A DNA stretch of 64,000 bases from JBGTBD01 sp041749475. GTDB taxonomy: Bacteria; Pseudomonadota; Alphaproteobacteria; Rickettsiales; UBA998. The notes beneath the pieces are model-generated. The model did no database searches and was not told the origin of the DNA. It was given only the letters and a program-made list of their open reading frames with translations. Location: assembly GCA_041749475.1 (NCBI GenBank), contig JBGTBD010000057.1, forward strand, positions 1 to 64,000. Direction: 5' to 3'. A program made the position numbers and the translations under genes. Positions 1-8,988 of this stretch are shown here, piece by piece (the stretch's first letter is position 1; the number at the start of each line of letters is the position of its first letter).

Positions 1-270
1 GCCGAATCCGCTGAAATCCATGATCTTTTAGTGGGTGGCGCAGAGGAGAGATGGTTCTCCTCCGCCCGTATCGACACCCCCCATACCCATGGAACCGGCT
101 GTACGCTGGCCTCCGCCATCGCCACCCTCTACCCGAAATACGCGGGCGACCTGGAACGGGCGGTTAGGGAAGCGCGGGAATACGTCCTCAGCGCCATCAA
201 AACGGCCCCCGGCTTCGGCCGCGGGCATGGTCCCCTGAACCATGCTGTCCCGAAACCACCCGCGCATTAA
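1..270 (+). CDS. thiD: Hydroxymethylpyrimidine/phosphomethylpyrimidine kinase, C-terminal end (partial)
   Basis: The reading frame is open from the first base of the window and stops at 268-270, so only about 89 C-terminal residues are present. The segment HTHGTGCTLASAIA is the signature of the ribokinase-type ThiD fold, where the GTGC loop forms the anion hole and holds the catalytic region. ThiD phosphorylates HMP and HMP-phosphate in the cytoplasm during thiamine synthesis. The tail after the signature matches the usual ThiD end, with helices leading to a short Pro-rich tail. The start and any operon partners lie outside the window. Related ribokinase-family kinases such as PdxK share the GTGC loop, but the downstream context fits ThiD best. 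Confidence 0.88.
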   Translation, partial: AESAEIHDLLVGGAEERWFSSARIDTPHTHGTGCTLASAIATLYPKYAGDLERAVREAREYVLSAIKTAPGFGRGHGPLNHAVPKPPAH

Positions 271-276
271 ATGTCT

Positions 277-366
277 CGTTATTGCGAGCAACGCGAAGCA
301 ATCCATAGATTGTAACGCGCTGAAATATCTGGATTGCCACGTCGGCTGCGCCTCCTCGCAATGACG
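277..366. repeat. Interspersed palindromic repeat, copy 1
   Basis: This intergenic element of about 90 bp is bounded by complementary ends: ATTGCGAG near 281 and CTCGCAATGACG near 355-366. Inside are GAAGCAATCCAT and ATGGATTGC-type arms. The right arm is almost identical, in reverse complement, to the left arm of the element at 14826-14913. It lies between thiD and rpmE and probably folds into a long hairpin RNA. Elements of this kind (GCAATCC/GGATTGC arms with ATTGCGAG ends) are common in alphaproteobacterial genomes. Confidence 0.8.
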
Positions 367-463
367 AAAAGAGGGAGTATGTACACGCTTCAGCCACAGA
401 AAATGCTTGCAGAGGGGGGGAATATCGGTTAACACACCCTCTCTTTAACGTATGGAGATGACG

Positions 464-739
464 ATGAAAGCAGGCATTCACCCCGATTATCACGAGATCA
501 CCGTGACCTTTACGGACGGGACCAGCTTCAAGACGCGCTCCGTCTACGGCAAGCCGGGTGATAACATCCAGCTCGATGTCGATCCCAAAACCCACCCGGC
601 TTGGGTCGGTGGGGTCCACATGAAGAAGACCGGCCAGATGGAAAAATTCGCCAACAAGTTCGGCAACATCGCCATGGCCGGCGCCATCCCCGGCAACAAC
701 GCCGACGCTGCCGCGAAAAAAGAAGAGAAGAAGGACTAA
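464..739 (+). CDS. rpmE: 50S ribosomal protein bL31
   Basis: The product starts MKAGIHPDYHEITVTFTDG, the N-terminal signature of bL31, and contains the conserved DPKTHPAWVGG segment. It binds the large ribosomal subunit near the central protuberance and bridges to the small subunit. The CxxC zinc pairs of the C+ form are absent, so this is a zinc-independent type. The frame is open from an ATG at 452, but GGAG at 454-457 sits six bases before the ATG at 464, so 464 is chosen. The Ala/Lys-rich C-terminal tail (about 20 residues) is longer than in enteric bL31 and typical of alphaproteobacteria. Confidence 0.93.
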   Translation: MKAGIHPDYHEITVTFTDGTSFKTRSVYGKPGDNIQLDVDPKTHPAWVGGVHMKKTGQMEKFANKFGNIAMAGAIPGNNADAAAKKEEKKD

Positions 740-765
740 TTCTTCTTTATATTTCTCTCAACCCG

Positions 766-948
766 TCACTTCTTAAAGAACGCATCCGCCGCGCTTTTCG
801 CGCCTTGTTTTTTCGCGATATCTGCTTCCACGCGGCTGATTTCCGCTTTCAGCAGGTCGATATACTCGCGTAATTCCTCGATACTGACTCTGTCCAGCAC
901 CAAAGGTGTGAACACAGCGGGTTTTTTGGGCAATTCCTCATCGAACAT
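766..948 (-). CDS. DUF1192 family small protein
   Basis: A 60-residue protein with an acidic/Pro N-terminus, then SIEELREYIDLLKAEISRVE and an Ala/Lys-rich end closing in DAFFKK. This is the layout of the DUF1192 family, short alphaproteobacterial proteins with one amphipathic, probably coiled-coil, helix and a conserved AAADAFFK-type tail. The function is unknown. The start at 948 has GAGGAG about eight bases upstream. It is transcribed towards rpmE and divergently from the quinone oxidoreductase gene at 1013. The divergent pairing of DUF1192 with a quinone oxidoreductase recurs in alphaproteobacteria, as I recall, but this was not checked here. Confidence 0.82.
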   Translation of the reverse strand: MFDEELPKKPAVFTPLVLDRVSIEELREYIDLLKAEISRVEADIAKKQGAKSAADAFFKK

Positions 949-1012
949 AGCATTGACTCCTCATTCGCCGCATGTAAGCCTATCCCATGAATTTCCGCAA
1001 GAGGTGTGAACG

Positions 1013-1996
1013 GTGAAAGCATGGGTAATCCACAATGAAGAGACATTTCATCGACTTCGGATGGAAGACTCCCCACGCCCGGAACCAAAGCCGGGTGAAA
1101 TCCTGCTGAAGGTTGCCTACGCCGCCCTCAACCGCGCCGACCTGTTCCAACTCCAAGGCCAATACCCGCTCCCCGAAGAGACCGCGATGATTCCCGGCCT
1201 CGAAGCTTCAGGCATCGTCGAAGCGGTGGGCGAAGGGGTTTCCGATTATAAGAAGGGCGACCGCGTCGCCGCGCTGATGACGGGCGGTGCATATGCCGAG
1301 TACTGCACCGTCCCCGCCACGCAATGCCTGTTGTTGCCGGATAAAGTATCCTTACAGGAAGGCGCTACCTTGCCGGAAGTCTTGGCGACCGTCTGGCTTG
1401 CACTCTTCCGTACCGCCCGCTTCACCAAAGGCGAGACCGTGCTCGTACATGGCGGCTCCAGCGGTATCGGCACGGCGGCCATCCAGATTATTACACTCTG
1501 GGGCGGAAACGCTATCGTCACCGCCGGAACGCACACCAAATGCGACTTCTGCACCACCCTCGGCGCGACGGCCATCAACTATAAAACCGAAGATTTCGTC
1601 GCCCGCGTCAAGGAACTGACCCAGGGGCGCGGTGCGGACATCGTGATCGACATCATCGGCGGAGACTATATCGAGAAGAACATCCGCGCACTGGCCCCCG
1701 GCGGGCGGATGGTGAGCCTCTCCTTCATCAACGGCGCGAAGGCCACCGCCGGGTTCGGCGGGTTGCTCATGAAAAACCTGCAATGGAGTGGCATGACACT
1801 CCGCGCCCAACCCACCGGAACCAAACACGAAATCCTTTCCGAAATCGAGCGTGACCTGTTTCCGCACCTCCTTGCCGGACGGTACAAAGCAGTGATAGAC
1901 ACGGTTTTTCAAGGAAAAGACGTCGAAAAAGCGCATTCTCATATGCAAGAAAGCTTGCATATTGGGAAGATTCTATTAGATATGAACGCCTTGTAA
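1013..1996 (+). CDS. NAD(P)H-quinone oxidoreductase, zinc-independent MDR family
   Basis: A 327-residue medium-chain dehydrogenase/reductase. The N-terminal GroES-like half (about 1-120) includes ALNRADLFQLQGQYP and PGLEASGIVEAVGEGV. The Rossmann half (about 120-270) carries the nucleotide-binding loop VHGGSSGIGTAAIQ. The zinc-ligand cysteines of alcohol dehydrogenases are missing, which places it in the quinone oxidoreductase/PIG3 (TP53I3-like) branch. It probably reduces quinones or enals with NADPH in the cytoplasm. The start is a GTG at 1013 behind GAGGTGTGAAC, and length and N-terminus match the family. It is followed after about 40 bp by trcR but probably has its own promoter. Confidence 0.88.
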   Translation: MKAWVIHNEETFHRLRMEDSPRPEPKPGEILLKVAYAALNRADLFQLQGQYPLPEETAMIPGLEASGIVEAVGEGVSDYKKGDRVAALMTGGAYAEYCTVPATQCLLLPDKVSLQEGATLPEVLATVWLALFRTARFTKGETVLVHGGSSGIGTAAIQIITLWGGNAIVTAGTHTKCDFCTTLGATAINYKTEDFVARVKELTQGRGADIVIDIIGGDYIEKNIRALAPGGRMVSLSFINGAKATAGFGGLLMKNLQWSGMTLRAQPTGTKHEILSEIERDLFPHLLAGRYKAVIDTVFQGKDVEKAHSHMQESLHIGKILLDMNAL

Positions 1997-2039
1997 CCCC
2001 ACCCTCTATCGAGGGATCACGATAAAAAGGAATAAAAGA

Positions 2040-2600
2040 ATGGTTTTACCGTTGATGCCCAAGGCAACGGCCGTATGGTTGATTGACAATACCGCCCTTT
2101 CGTTTGAACAGGTCGCTGAGTTCTGCGGCATGCACCCTTTGGAAGTGCAAGGCATTGCGGACGGTGAAGTCGCAGTCGGCATCATTGGTACGGATCCCGT
2201 CGCCGGTGGTCAGTTGACCATGGAGATGATCAAGGCCTGTGAAGCGGACAAGACCAAGAGCCTCCTGATTTCCGACCGCGCGCGTGAGCATTTGAAGACC
2301 CGCGCCAAAGGCAGCCGCTACACCCCGCGCGCCCGTCGTCAGGACAAGCCGGAAGCCATCGCGTGGATTCTGAAACACCACCCGTACATTCCCGATTCCA
2401 AGATCGTGAAACTGATCGGCACGACTAAGAAAACCATCGACTCCATCCGCGACAAGTCGCATTGGAACGCCGGCAACATCCAGGCGAAAGACCCTGTGTT
2501 GCTCGGTCTCTGCACGCAGGTCTCACTGGATGAGCAGGTGGATAAATTCCGTCCGCATCAGCCGGAAGCCCCTGCCGCAGCAACGGGTACTGACGCGTAA
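2040..2600 (+). CDS. trcR: Cell cycle transcriptional regulator TrcR (DUF1013)
   Basis: A 186-residue protein matching DUF1013, known in Caulobacter as TrcR. The N-terminus reads LMPKATAVWLIDNTALSF and is followed by a helix-turn-helix-like region (QVAEFCGMHPLEVQGIADGE). A second motif, KPEAIAWILKHHPYIPD, precedes a second HTH-like stretch ending in TIDSIRDKSHWN. The family is essentially restricted to alphaproteobacteria and is one of the markers used here to assign the organism. The start at 2040 follows AAAAAGGAATAAAAGA. It lies 11 bp upstream of hldE, so the two may be co-transcribed. The C-terminus is a Pro/Ala-rich tail of low complexity. Confidence 0.86.
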   Translation: MVLPLMPKATAVWLIDNTALSFEQVAEFCGMHPLEVQGIADGEVAVGIIGTDPVAGGQLTMEMIKACEADKTKSLLISDRAREHLKTRAKGSRYTPRARRQDKPEAIAWILKHHPYIPDSKIVKLIGTTKKTIDSIRDKSHWNAGNIQAKDPVLLGLCTQVSLDEQVDKFRPHQPEAPAAATGTDA

Positions 2601-2611
2601 GGATAAGTCCA

Positions 2612-4111
2612 GTGACCGGCATCGCCAAAAGCAGTGTGAAGCCGTCGGAACTGCTGGCGAAGATTGACCGTTTCGCCGACGCCCGCGTTCTTTGCGTGGG
2701 TGATGTGATGCTGGATCGCTTCGTATACGGGCAGGTCGAACGCATCTCCCCCGAAGCACCTATCCCCGTCCTCCACCAGCAAAGCGAAGCCACCATGCTC
2801 GGCGGCGCGGGTAACGTAGTGCGCAACATCGTCGGGTTAGGGGCAGAATGCACTTTTATCAGTATCGTAGGACAAGACGAGCCGGGCCGTCAGATTCTCT
2901 CCCTCACCGGCAATATCGAGCAGGTGACGCCCTACCTCATCGTCGATAAGGAACGCACCTCCACCGAGAAGACGCGCTACGTCGCCGGAAGCCAGCAACT
3001 GCTGCGCGTGGATCGTGAAACCCCGATGCCGCTAGACCAGACGATGAGCGATAAGATTCTCGCCGCCGTCGCCGAGGAGATAGAGGACTATCCCCTGCTG
3101 GTACTTTCCGATTACGGCAAAGGCCTTTTACACCCTGCGCTCGTCATCCAACTCATCGCCATGGCGGCGGAGAAGAATATCCCCGTGCTGGTCGACCCCA
3201 AATCGCGCAACTTCGCACAATATGCCGGCGCGACACTAGTGACGCCGAACATGTATGAGTTATCGCTTGCCACCGGCATTACCTGTCGTGACGAAGAATC
3301 CGCCGCCGACGCTGCGAAGATCCTCTTGGGCTATGAGCGTATCGACTATCTGCTGGTGACGATGGGCAGCCGTGGGATGTTGCTCGCTTCCAAGGACGCC
3401 GACCCCGTCCACATCTCCGCCCAGAAACGCGAAGTGTTCGATGTCTCCGGCGCGGGCGATACGGTGATGGCGACGCTTGCCGTCGCGCTCGGTTCCGGCT
3501 GCACCATGCAGGAAGCTGCCTTCCTCGCCAATGAAGCGGGCGGCATCGTCGTCGGCAAGATGGGCACGGCTGTTTGCTACCGCACCGATCTGAAGACCGC
3601 GCTGCACACCCACGGTGCACGCTCAGGCAGTCGCAAACTTTACCCGCAGGACATCGCCGCCGAACAATGCGCCGTCTGGCAACGCGAAGGCCATAAGGTC
3701 GGCTTCACCAACGGCTGTTTCGACATTGTCCATGCTGGGCACATATCTATACTGAACGCCGCCAAGGAGCATTGCGACAAGCTGGTGTTAGCCATCAACA
3801 GCGACGATTCCGTCAAACGGCTAAAAGGCGAGACCCGCCCGGTCAATAGCGAGATGGATCGCGCCATGCTCTTGGCCGAACTCGAAGCGGTGGACATGGT
3901 GGTGATTTTCCGCGAAGACACCCCCGAAGCCGTGCTGAAGAAAATCCGCCCCGACGTGTTGATGAAAGGCGCCGATTACGAGAAACACCAGATCGTAGGC
4001 GCGGAGTTCGTCGAATCCTACGGCGGCTCCGTCGTCCGTCTGCCGCTCAAGGATGGCTACAGCACCACCGGCACGATTGAAAAACTCAAGAAAAACGCTG
4101 CCCAAAGCTAA
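2612..4111 (+). CDS. hldE: Bifunctional heptose 7-phosphate kinase / heptose 1-phosphate adenylyltransferase
   Basis: A 499-residue two-domain enzyme. Residues about 20-335 are a PfkB/ribokinase-type kinase, with GDVMLDRFVYGQVERISPEA near the start and the catalytic loop DVSGAGDTVMATLA. Residues about 355-495 are a cytidylyltransferase-like domain with the nucleotide-binding motif FTNGCFDIVHAGH. The enzyme phosphorylates D-glycero-D-manno-heptose 7-phosphate at C1 and then forms ADP-heptose for the LPS inner core, so the cell probably makes heptose-containing LPS. The start is a GTG at 2612. Length and domain order match E. coli HldE. It follows trcR at 11 bp. Confidence 0.94.
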   Translation: MTGIAKSSVKPSELLAKIDRFADARVLCVGDVMLDRFVYGQVERISPEAPIPVLHQQSEATMLGGAGNVVRNIVGLGAECTFISIVGQDEPGRQILSLTGNIEQVTPYLIVDKERTSTEKTRYVAGSQQLLRVDRETPMPLDQTMSDKILAAVAEEIEDYPLLVLSDYGKGLLHPALVIQLIAMAAEKNIPVLVDPKSRNFAQYAGATLVTPNMYELSLATGITCRDEESAADAAKILLGYERIDYLLVTMGSRGMLLASKDADPVHISAQKREVFDVSGAGDTVMATLAVALGSGCTMQEAAFLANEAGGIVVGKMGTAVCYRTDLKTALHTHGARSGSRKLYPQDIAAEQCAVWQREGHKVGFTNGCFDIVHAGHISILNAAKEHCDKLVLAINSDDSVKRLKGETRPVNSEMDRAMLLAELEAVDMVVIFREDTPEAVLKKIRPDVLMKGADYEKHQIVGAEFVESYGGSVVRLPLKDGYSTTGTIEKLKKNAAQS

Positions 4112-4172
4112 TCTTCCGGTTTTCAAGCCAGTTGCTATTGCCCTTGAATGTGAATAGTATTGCCGACACCTT

Positions 4173-5573
4173 ATGCTACGCCTCACCGTACCCTTACCCA
4201 TGCTCCTCAAGGCCGCCGTCGCGGTCTCCAGCCCGCCATTGCTGGTGCTGGCGATGCTGGTGGTGTTCGAGTCGCTGCAACTGTCGCAATTCCTGCTCGC
4301 TTATATCCTGATTCTTGCCGGGTCGATGGCCTTCGTCTATCCGTTCCTGAAAAACGTCTCCGCGCTGACGCAATATGTGCAGGCTCTCGCGCAGGACAAA
4401 CGGGCTGATCCGCCGGATTTGAGCTTTCTCAGCATGGTTGTCGAACTCTCCGAATCGCTGGGCAAACTCCAGCGTATTTGGGAGGTTAAGAAACAGCAGA
4501 TGGAGCGCATCATCACCGAGCGTGAAATCCTGGTCGATACGCTGCCCGACATCCTCATCATGATCAATGACGAGAAGCGCATCGTCCGCACCAACCGCGC
4601 CGCCCGCGCCATCTTCGGCCAGAACCTCGCCAACCGTCAATTGAAAGAAATCATCCCTAATTCCACGCTGGTCGATGTAGTGACCTCTGTCATCGAGGAT
4701 TTGAAAGGCCGCGAAGTGGAATTCCGTATCGAGGAGCCGGTCTTGCGCGATTTTCTCGCCGTCATCGAACGTTTCCCGATTCCCTCCGCCGGGGGCATGT
4801 CCGTCATCATCACGATGAACGACATCACCGAACTCAAAGCCGTCGAGCAGATGCGCGCCGACTTCGTCGCCAACGCCAGCCATGAGATACGCACGCCGCT
4901 TGCCACCATCGCCGGGTTCATCGAAACGCTGCAAGGCCCGGCGAAGGACGACGAGGAAGCCCGCGTCGAATTCCTGAAACTGATGGCCGAACAGGCGGAC
5001 CGCATGAAGCGCCTCATTAACGATCTGCTGTCACTCTCCAAGATCGAGATGAACGCCCACTCCGCGCCGATGGACAAGGTAGACCTGAACAATGTCATCA
5101 AGAAGGTCGCGCGCGAGCTGGAACCGCAAGCCAATCGCCGCAACATGAAAATCGGGATCGACATCCACAGTAACTTGCCGTCTGCGCGTGGAGATGAGAA
5201 CGAGATCGCGATGGTGCTATACAACTTAATCGGCAACGCCATCAAATACGCCAGTAACGAATCCGAGGTGAAGGTCGTCGCCAAGGTCACCTCCGACCTG
5301 CCGCCCGACCAGAATATGCGCAACGTCACCCGCATCATCATGGTCTCGGTAAAGGATAAGGGCGACGGTATTCCCAAAGAGCATTTGGCCCGCCTGACCG
5401 AGCGTTTCTACCGCGTCGATACCGCCCGGTCGCGTCAGGCAGGCGGTACTGGCCTCGGCCTCGCCATCGTCAAAGGCATCATCAACCGCCACCGCGGCGC
5501 CATCACCATCGAGAGTACGGTAGGCGTAGGCTCCAGTTTCAACATCTTCCTGCCGATGTACGATGAGGGTTAA
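4173..5573 (+). CDS. phoR: Phosphate regulon sensor histidine kinase PhoR
   Basis: A 466-residue membrane histidine kinase. Two hydrophobic helices at about 10-60 are followed by a PAS domain (about 115-225), a HisKA domain with the phospho-acceptor region FVANASHEIRTPLATIAG, and a HATPase domain with the N box NLIGNAIKYA and G box GGTGLGLAIVKGI. The PAS-HisKA-HATPase layout without a large periplasmic loop is that of PhoR, and pstCAB follows. PhoR senses phosphate status through the Pst transporter and phosphorylates PhoB. No phoB is in the window. The ATG at 4173 has no strong Shine-Dalgarno sequence. Confidence 0.86.
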   Translation: MLRLTVPLPMLLKAAVAVSSPPLLVLAMLVVFESLQLSQFLLAYILILAGSMAFVYPFLKNVSALTQYVQALAQDKRADPPDLSFLSMVVELSESLGKLQRIWEVKKQQMERIITEREILVDTLPDILIMINDEKRIVRTNRAARAIFGQNLANRQLKEIIPNSTLVDVVTSVIEDLKGREVEFRIEEPVLRDFLAVIERFPIPSAGGMSVIITMNDITELKAVEQMRADFVANASHEIRTPLATIAGFIETLQGPAKDDEEARVEFLKLMAEQADRMKRLINDLLSLSKIEMNAHSAPMDKVDLNNVIKKVARELEPQANRRNMKIGIDIHSNLPSARGDENEIAMVLYNLIGNAIKYASNESEVKVVAKVTSDLPPDQNMRNVTRIIMVSVKDKGDGIPKEHLARLTERFYRVDTARSRQAGGTGLGLAIVKGIINRHRGAITIESTVGVGSSFNIFLPMYDEG

Positions 5574-5583
5574 GTAATCCCTT

Positions 5584-5667
5584 GTCACCCCGTCGCATGA
5601 CGGGGTCTGGCCCTGCCAAAAGTGCTCTGCCCCAACAAACCGGATGCCGTCATGAAGACGGCATGAC
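5584..5667. repeat. Double-hairpin palindromic repeat between phoR and pstC
   Basis: Two 8-bp perfect stems lie in tandem: ACCCCGTC-GCAT-GACGGGGT at 5587-5606 and ATGCCGTC-ATGAA-GACGGCAT at 5644-5664. The outer ends GTCA (5584-5587) and TGAC (5664-5667) are also complementary, so the whole unit could fold as one long imperfect hairpin. It lies 10 bp after phoR and may act as a terminator or a processing/stability element before pstC. The sequence family (GTCATGACGGGGT-type) differs from the elements at 277 and 10690. Confidence 0.65.
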
Positions 5668-5758
5668 GATTAAGGGTTAATTGTCCGCAAACCGCCCTTT
5701 TTGACATTTGCTCTCAAACCGTCTACACACCCCGTGTTGTGGTACGGAGGGAGAGAAC

Positions 5759-6943
5759 GTGCTTACACCTATACTGATTCAACTGCTGTTCATGGCCATC
5801 GGCTTTATCGGCGTCATGAGCTTCGCATCGCGGCGGGAGAAGGAGCAGGGGCATCATCTGGTGTCGCGCCCTATCTATTATGGGCTGCTGACCTTCCTTT
5901 ATAGCGGGTTATACGGCCTCGCGGTCCTCACCTATATCGCCAGCAACGTCGGCAGTCACGACGTACCCCACAGCCTCCTCTTCGGCGGCAATATCGCCAT
6001 CATCTTCTATGTCGGTCGCCGCGTGAAATACCATCTGCCTGCACGGGAAGAGGTGGAGAAAATCCTCCATTATCTCCTCTTCGCCGCTGCCGGGTTCTCC
6101 GTGCTGCTGACCGCCGCCATCGTCCTATCTGTCATCTTCGAGGCGATACGCTTCTTCGGCATCGTCCCGCCGTTCAATTTCCTGCTGGGCCTACACTGGT
6201 CTCCGCAATCGGAACAGATGGACGTCGCCAATGCCTTCGGTGCGATTCCCTTATTCGCCGGCACGCTCCTCATCATGCTGGTGGCGATGGTCGTCGCCGT
6301 GCCTATCGGCCTTTTTTCCGCTATCTACACGGCGGAATATGCAAGCCCGCGCGTGCGCGCATGGGTGAAGCCAACGCTGGAGATTCTCGCCGGCATCCCC
6401 ACCGTGGTCTACGGCTATTTCGCCATTCTCACCATCTCGCCATTCTTCCGGCAGGCGGGCGAGGCCATCGGGCTGGACGTCGCCGCCGAAAGCGCCCTTG
6501 GCGCCGGGTTCGTGATGGGCATCATGATCATCCCCTTCATCTCTTCCTTATCGGACGACATCATCGCCTCCATCCCGAACGCCCTGCGGGAAGCCTCGCT
6601 CGGTCTAGGCGCCACCAAATCCGAAACCATCCGCCGTGTCGTTCTTCCTGCGGCGCTCCCCGGCGTGATGGGAGCGGTACTCCTCGCGGTCTCCCGTGTC
6701 ATCGGGGAGACCATGATCGTGGTGATGGCCGCGGGCCTTGCCGCCAATCTCACTTTCAATCCACTCGACTCCGTTACCACCGTCACCGCGCAAATTGTCG
6801 CGCTGCTGACGGGCGACCAATCCTTCGATAGCGCCAAAACATTGGCCGCATTCGGTCTGGGCCTCAGCCTGTTCGTCTTCACGCTACTGCTGAACATCGC
6901 AGCCCTCGTCATCGTCAAACGCTACCGGGAAGCCTATGAGTGA
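5759..6943 (+). CDS. pstC: Phosphate ABC transporter permease PstC
   Basis: About 394 residues with multiple membrane helices. The C-terminal two thirds are the binding-protein-dependent permease domain, with the EAA-like loop (ALREASLGLGATKSETIRRV) that docks on PstB. The first 170 residues are an N-terminal extension with extra helices, usual for alphaproteobacterial PstC. With PstA it forms the channel for phosphate through the inner membrane. The frame is open from 5708, but GGAGGGAG directly before the GTG at 5759 makes that the likely start. The end overlaps pstA by 8 bp, indicating translational coupling. No pstS encoding the binding protein is nearby. Confidence 0.92.
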   Translation: MLTPILIQLLFMAIGFIGVMSFASRREKEQGHHLVSRPIYYGLLTFLYSGLYGLAVLTYIASNVGSHDVPHSLLFGGNIAIIFYVGRRVKYHLPAREEVEKILHYLLFAAAGFSVLLTAAIVLSVIFEAIRFFGIVPPFNFLLGLHWSPQSEQMDVANAFGAIPLFAGTLLIMLVAMVVAVPIGLFSAIYTAEYASPRVRAWVKPTLEILAGIPTVVYGYFAILTISPFFRQAGEAIGLDVAAESALGAGFVMGIMIIPFISSLSDDIIASIPNALREASLGLGATKSETIRRVVLPAALPGVMGAVLLAVSRVIGETMIVVMAAGLAANLTFNPLDSVTTVTAQIVALLTGDQSFDSAKTLAAFGLGLSLFVFTLLLNIAALVIVKRYREAYE

Positions 6944-8177
6944 GATGACCCCGCATATGAAAAAACGCCACGCCGCCGAGCGCCGCTTCCGCTGGTACGG
7001 ACGGCTCGCTGTGCTCTTTGCGCTGTTCATGCTGGGAGTGCTGGTGGTGAGCATCCTGGGCCCTGCCTATAACGGCTTCCGCCAGACCGAAGTCGAGGTG
7101 ACCGTCGCCGTACCCCAATCCTTGCCCGAGGACAAGGGCGCACTACACCGTATGGGCATGAAACTCTCGCGTGACGCTTTTGCGTCCCTGTTCCCGCCCC
7201 TAGAAGACCGTGCCGCCAAACGGGAATTATTGCTGATGCTGTCCAAAAGCGCCGGTCTCCGAGTGATGCGCGCCTTAGAGCACGCGACACCGGGAGAGAG
7301 CCTTTCCATCTGGGTCCCCACATCGGACATCGTCGATCAGGTCGCCAAGGGGAAAGTGTCGCACGCCACTCCCGTTTCCGAACGTCGCGTCACCGATCAG
7401 CAGATTACGTGGACGGAAGAACTGCGCGAAAAAGGAAAATTGCGTACCCGCTTCAACCCCTACTTCTTCTCCAACGGAGATTCACGTCAGCCGGAGAAAG
7501 CCGGGTTCCTCGGCGGTGTCATCGGTTCGCTGTTCACGCTGCTGGTCTGCATGAGCGTCGCCTTCCCCATCGGGGTGATGGCCGCTATTTATTTAGAAGA
7601 ACTCTCCTCCAAAGGCCGTATGCGCGACATCATCGAGGTCAACATCAACAACCTCGCCGCCGTGCCGTCTATCGTCTATGGATTGCTCGGCGTCGCCCTG
7701 TGGCTGAACTTCATCGGCCTGCCGCGCTCCGCCCCAATCGTCGGTGGATTGACGCTGGCACTGATGACGCTTCCCGTCGTCATCATCTCTACCCGCCTAT
7801 CGCTCCGCGCCGTGCCCGACTCCATCCGTCAGGCCGCATTGGGTCTGGGCGCGACGAAAATGCAAGCCGTCTTCCATCACGTGCTACCGCTTGCCATGCC
7901 CGGTATCATGACTGGAACGATTCTGGGTCTTGCCCGCGCTATCGGTGAGACCGCACCGCTGTTGATGATCGGCATGGTCGCCTTTATCGTCGATCTCCCG
8001 CACGGCATCCTCTCGCCATCGACGGTGATGCCGGTACAGATTTATCTCTGGTCGAGCAGCCCTGAGGCTGGCTTTGCCGACAAAACCTCGGCTGGTATCG
8101 CCGTACTCATCGCCATTCTGCTGGTGATGAACGCGCTTGCCATCTGGATACGCAAACGATACGAGCAACGGTGGTAG
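6936..8177 (+). CDS. pstA: Phosphate ABC transporter permease PstA
   Basis: A 413-residue permease. One transmembrane helix at about 25-50 is followed by a periplasmic insert of roughly 120 residues, the DUF3333-type N-terminal domain of alphaproteobacterial PstA. The permease domain begins near residue 190 and contains the coupling loop SIRQAALGLGATKMQAVFHH. It pairs with PstC, and both dock on PstB. The start overlaps the end of pstC by 8 bp, and the stop at 8177 is four bases before pstB. The gene is full length with no visible defect. Confidence 0.92.
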   Translation: MSEMTPHMKKRHAAERRFRWYGRLAVLFALFMLGVLVVSILGPAYNGFRQTEVEVTVAVPQSLPEDKGALHRMGMKLSRDAFASLFPPLEDRAAKRELLLMLSKSAGLRVMRALEHATPGESLSIWVPTSDIVDQVAKGKVSHATPVSERRVTDQQITWTEELREKGKLRTRFNPYFFSNGDSRQPEKAGFLGGVIGSLFTLLVCMSVAFPIGVMAAIYLEELSSKGRMRDIIEVNINNLAAVPSIVYGLLGVALWLNFIGLPRSAPIVGGLTLALMTLPVVIISTRLSLRAVPDSIRQAALGLGATKMQAVFHHVLPLAMPGIMTGTILGLARAIGETAPLLMIGMVAFIVDLPHGILSPSTVMPVQIYLWSSSPEAGFADKTSAGIAVLIAILLVMNALAIWIRKRYEQRW

Positions 8178-8181
8178 GATT

Positions 8182-8946
8182 ATGAGCGCAGCACATAAAA
8201 TCTCGGCGAAGAACGTCAACGTCCATTACGGCACGAAGCACGCGCTGCATGACGTCTCGGTGGATATCAAACCCCGCAGCGTCACCGCCTTCATCGGCCC
8301 TTCCGGCTGCGGTAAATCCACGTTCCTCCGCTGCATCAACCGCATGAACGACATTATCCCCTCCTGCACGGTGACGGGCGATATTGCGATAGACGGCGAC
8401 AATATTTACGCCCCCCATCAGGATGTGGTGATGCTGCGCGCCCGTGTCGGCATGGTCTTTCAGAAACCGAACCCATTCCCGAAATCCATCTATGATAACG
8501 TCGCCTACGGTCCCCGTATCCACGGGCTGACCGCCGGGAAGAAAGAGCTGGACGCACGCGTCGAATCCAGCCTTACCCGCGCTGGATTATGGGAAGAGGT
8601 GAAAGACCGCCTGAGTGAGCCGGGAACGGGCCTCTCCGGCGGCCAGCAGCAGCGCCTCTGCATTGCCCGCGCCATCGCGGTGAACCCTGAGGTCATCCTG
8701 ATGGACGAGCCATGCTCCGCCCTCGACCCCATCGCCACCGCCCGTATCGAAGAGCTCATCATGGGCCTGTCCGAGAAATTCACCATTGTCATCGTCACCC
8801 ACTCCATGCAGCAGGCCCGCCGCGTTTCCGCCGATACGGCTTTCTTCCACATGGGCAAGCTGATAGAATTCAGCCCTACCAAACAACTCTTTGAACATCC
8901 AAGAGAAACCCTCACCAAAGACTATATATCCGGCCGCTATGGTTGA
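8182..8946 (+). CDS. pstB: Phosphate ABC transporter ATP-binding protein PstB
   Basis: A 254-residue ABC ATPase. It has the Walker A motif GPSGCGKST, the signature LSGGQQQR, the Walker B segment VILMDEPCSALDP and the switch histidine in VTHSMQQARR. YGTKHALHDV and CINRMNDIIP are typical of PstB rather than other ABC proteins. It drives phosphate import through PstCA at the inner membrane. The longer frame from 8137 overlaps pstA, and the ATG at 8182, four bases after the pstA stop, is the family start. No phoU follows; the next gene encodes a PAS-domain protein. Confidence 0.95.
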   Translation: MSAAHKISAKNVNVHYGTKHALHDVSVDIKPRSVTAFIGPSGCGKSTFLRCINRMNDIIPSCTVTGDIAIDGDNIYAPHQDVVMLRARVGMVFQKPNPFPKSIYDNVAYGPRIHGLTAGKKELDARVESSLTRAGLWEEVKDRLSEPGTGLSGGQQQRLCIARAIAVNPEVILMDEPCSALDPIATARIEELIMGLSEKFTIVIVTHSMQQARRVSADTAFFHMGKLIEFSPTKQLFEHPRETLTKDYISGRYG

Positions 8947-8988
8947 TCGGTTAACACATTAGTCAGATTCTGGGTCTATAATTTTTCA

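Noticed and set aside
5668..5758. A PHO box before pstC
   Set aside because: No pair of CTGTCA-type half sites is visible; only a TTGACA-like hexamer at 5701 was found.
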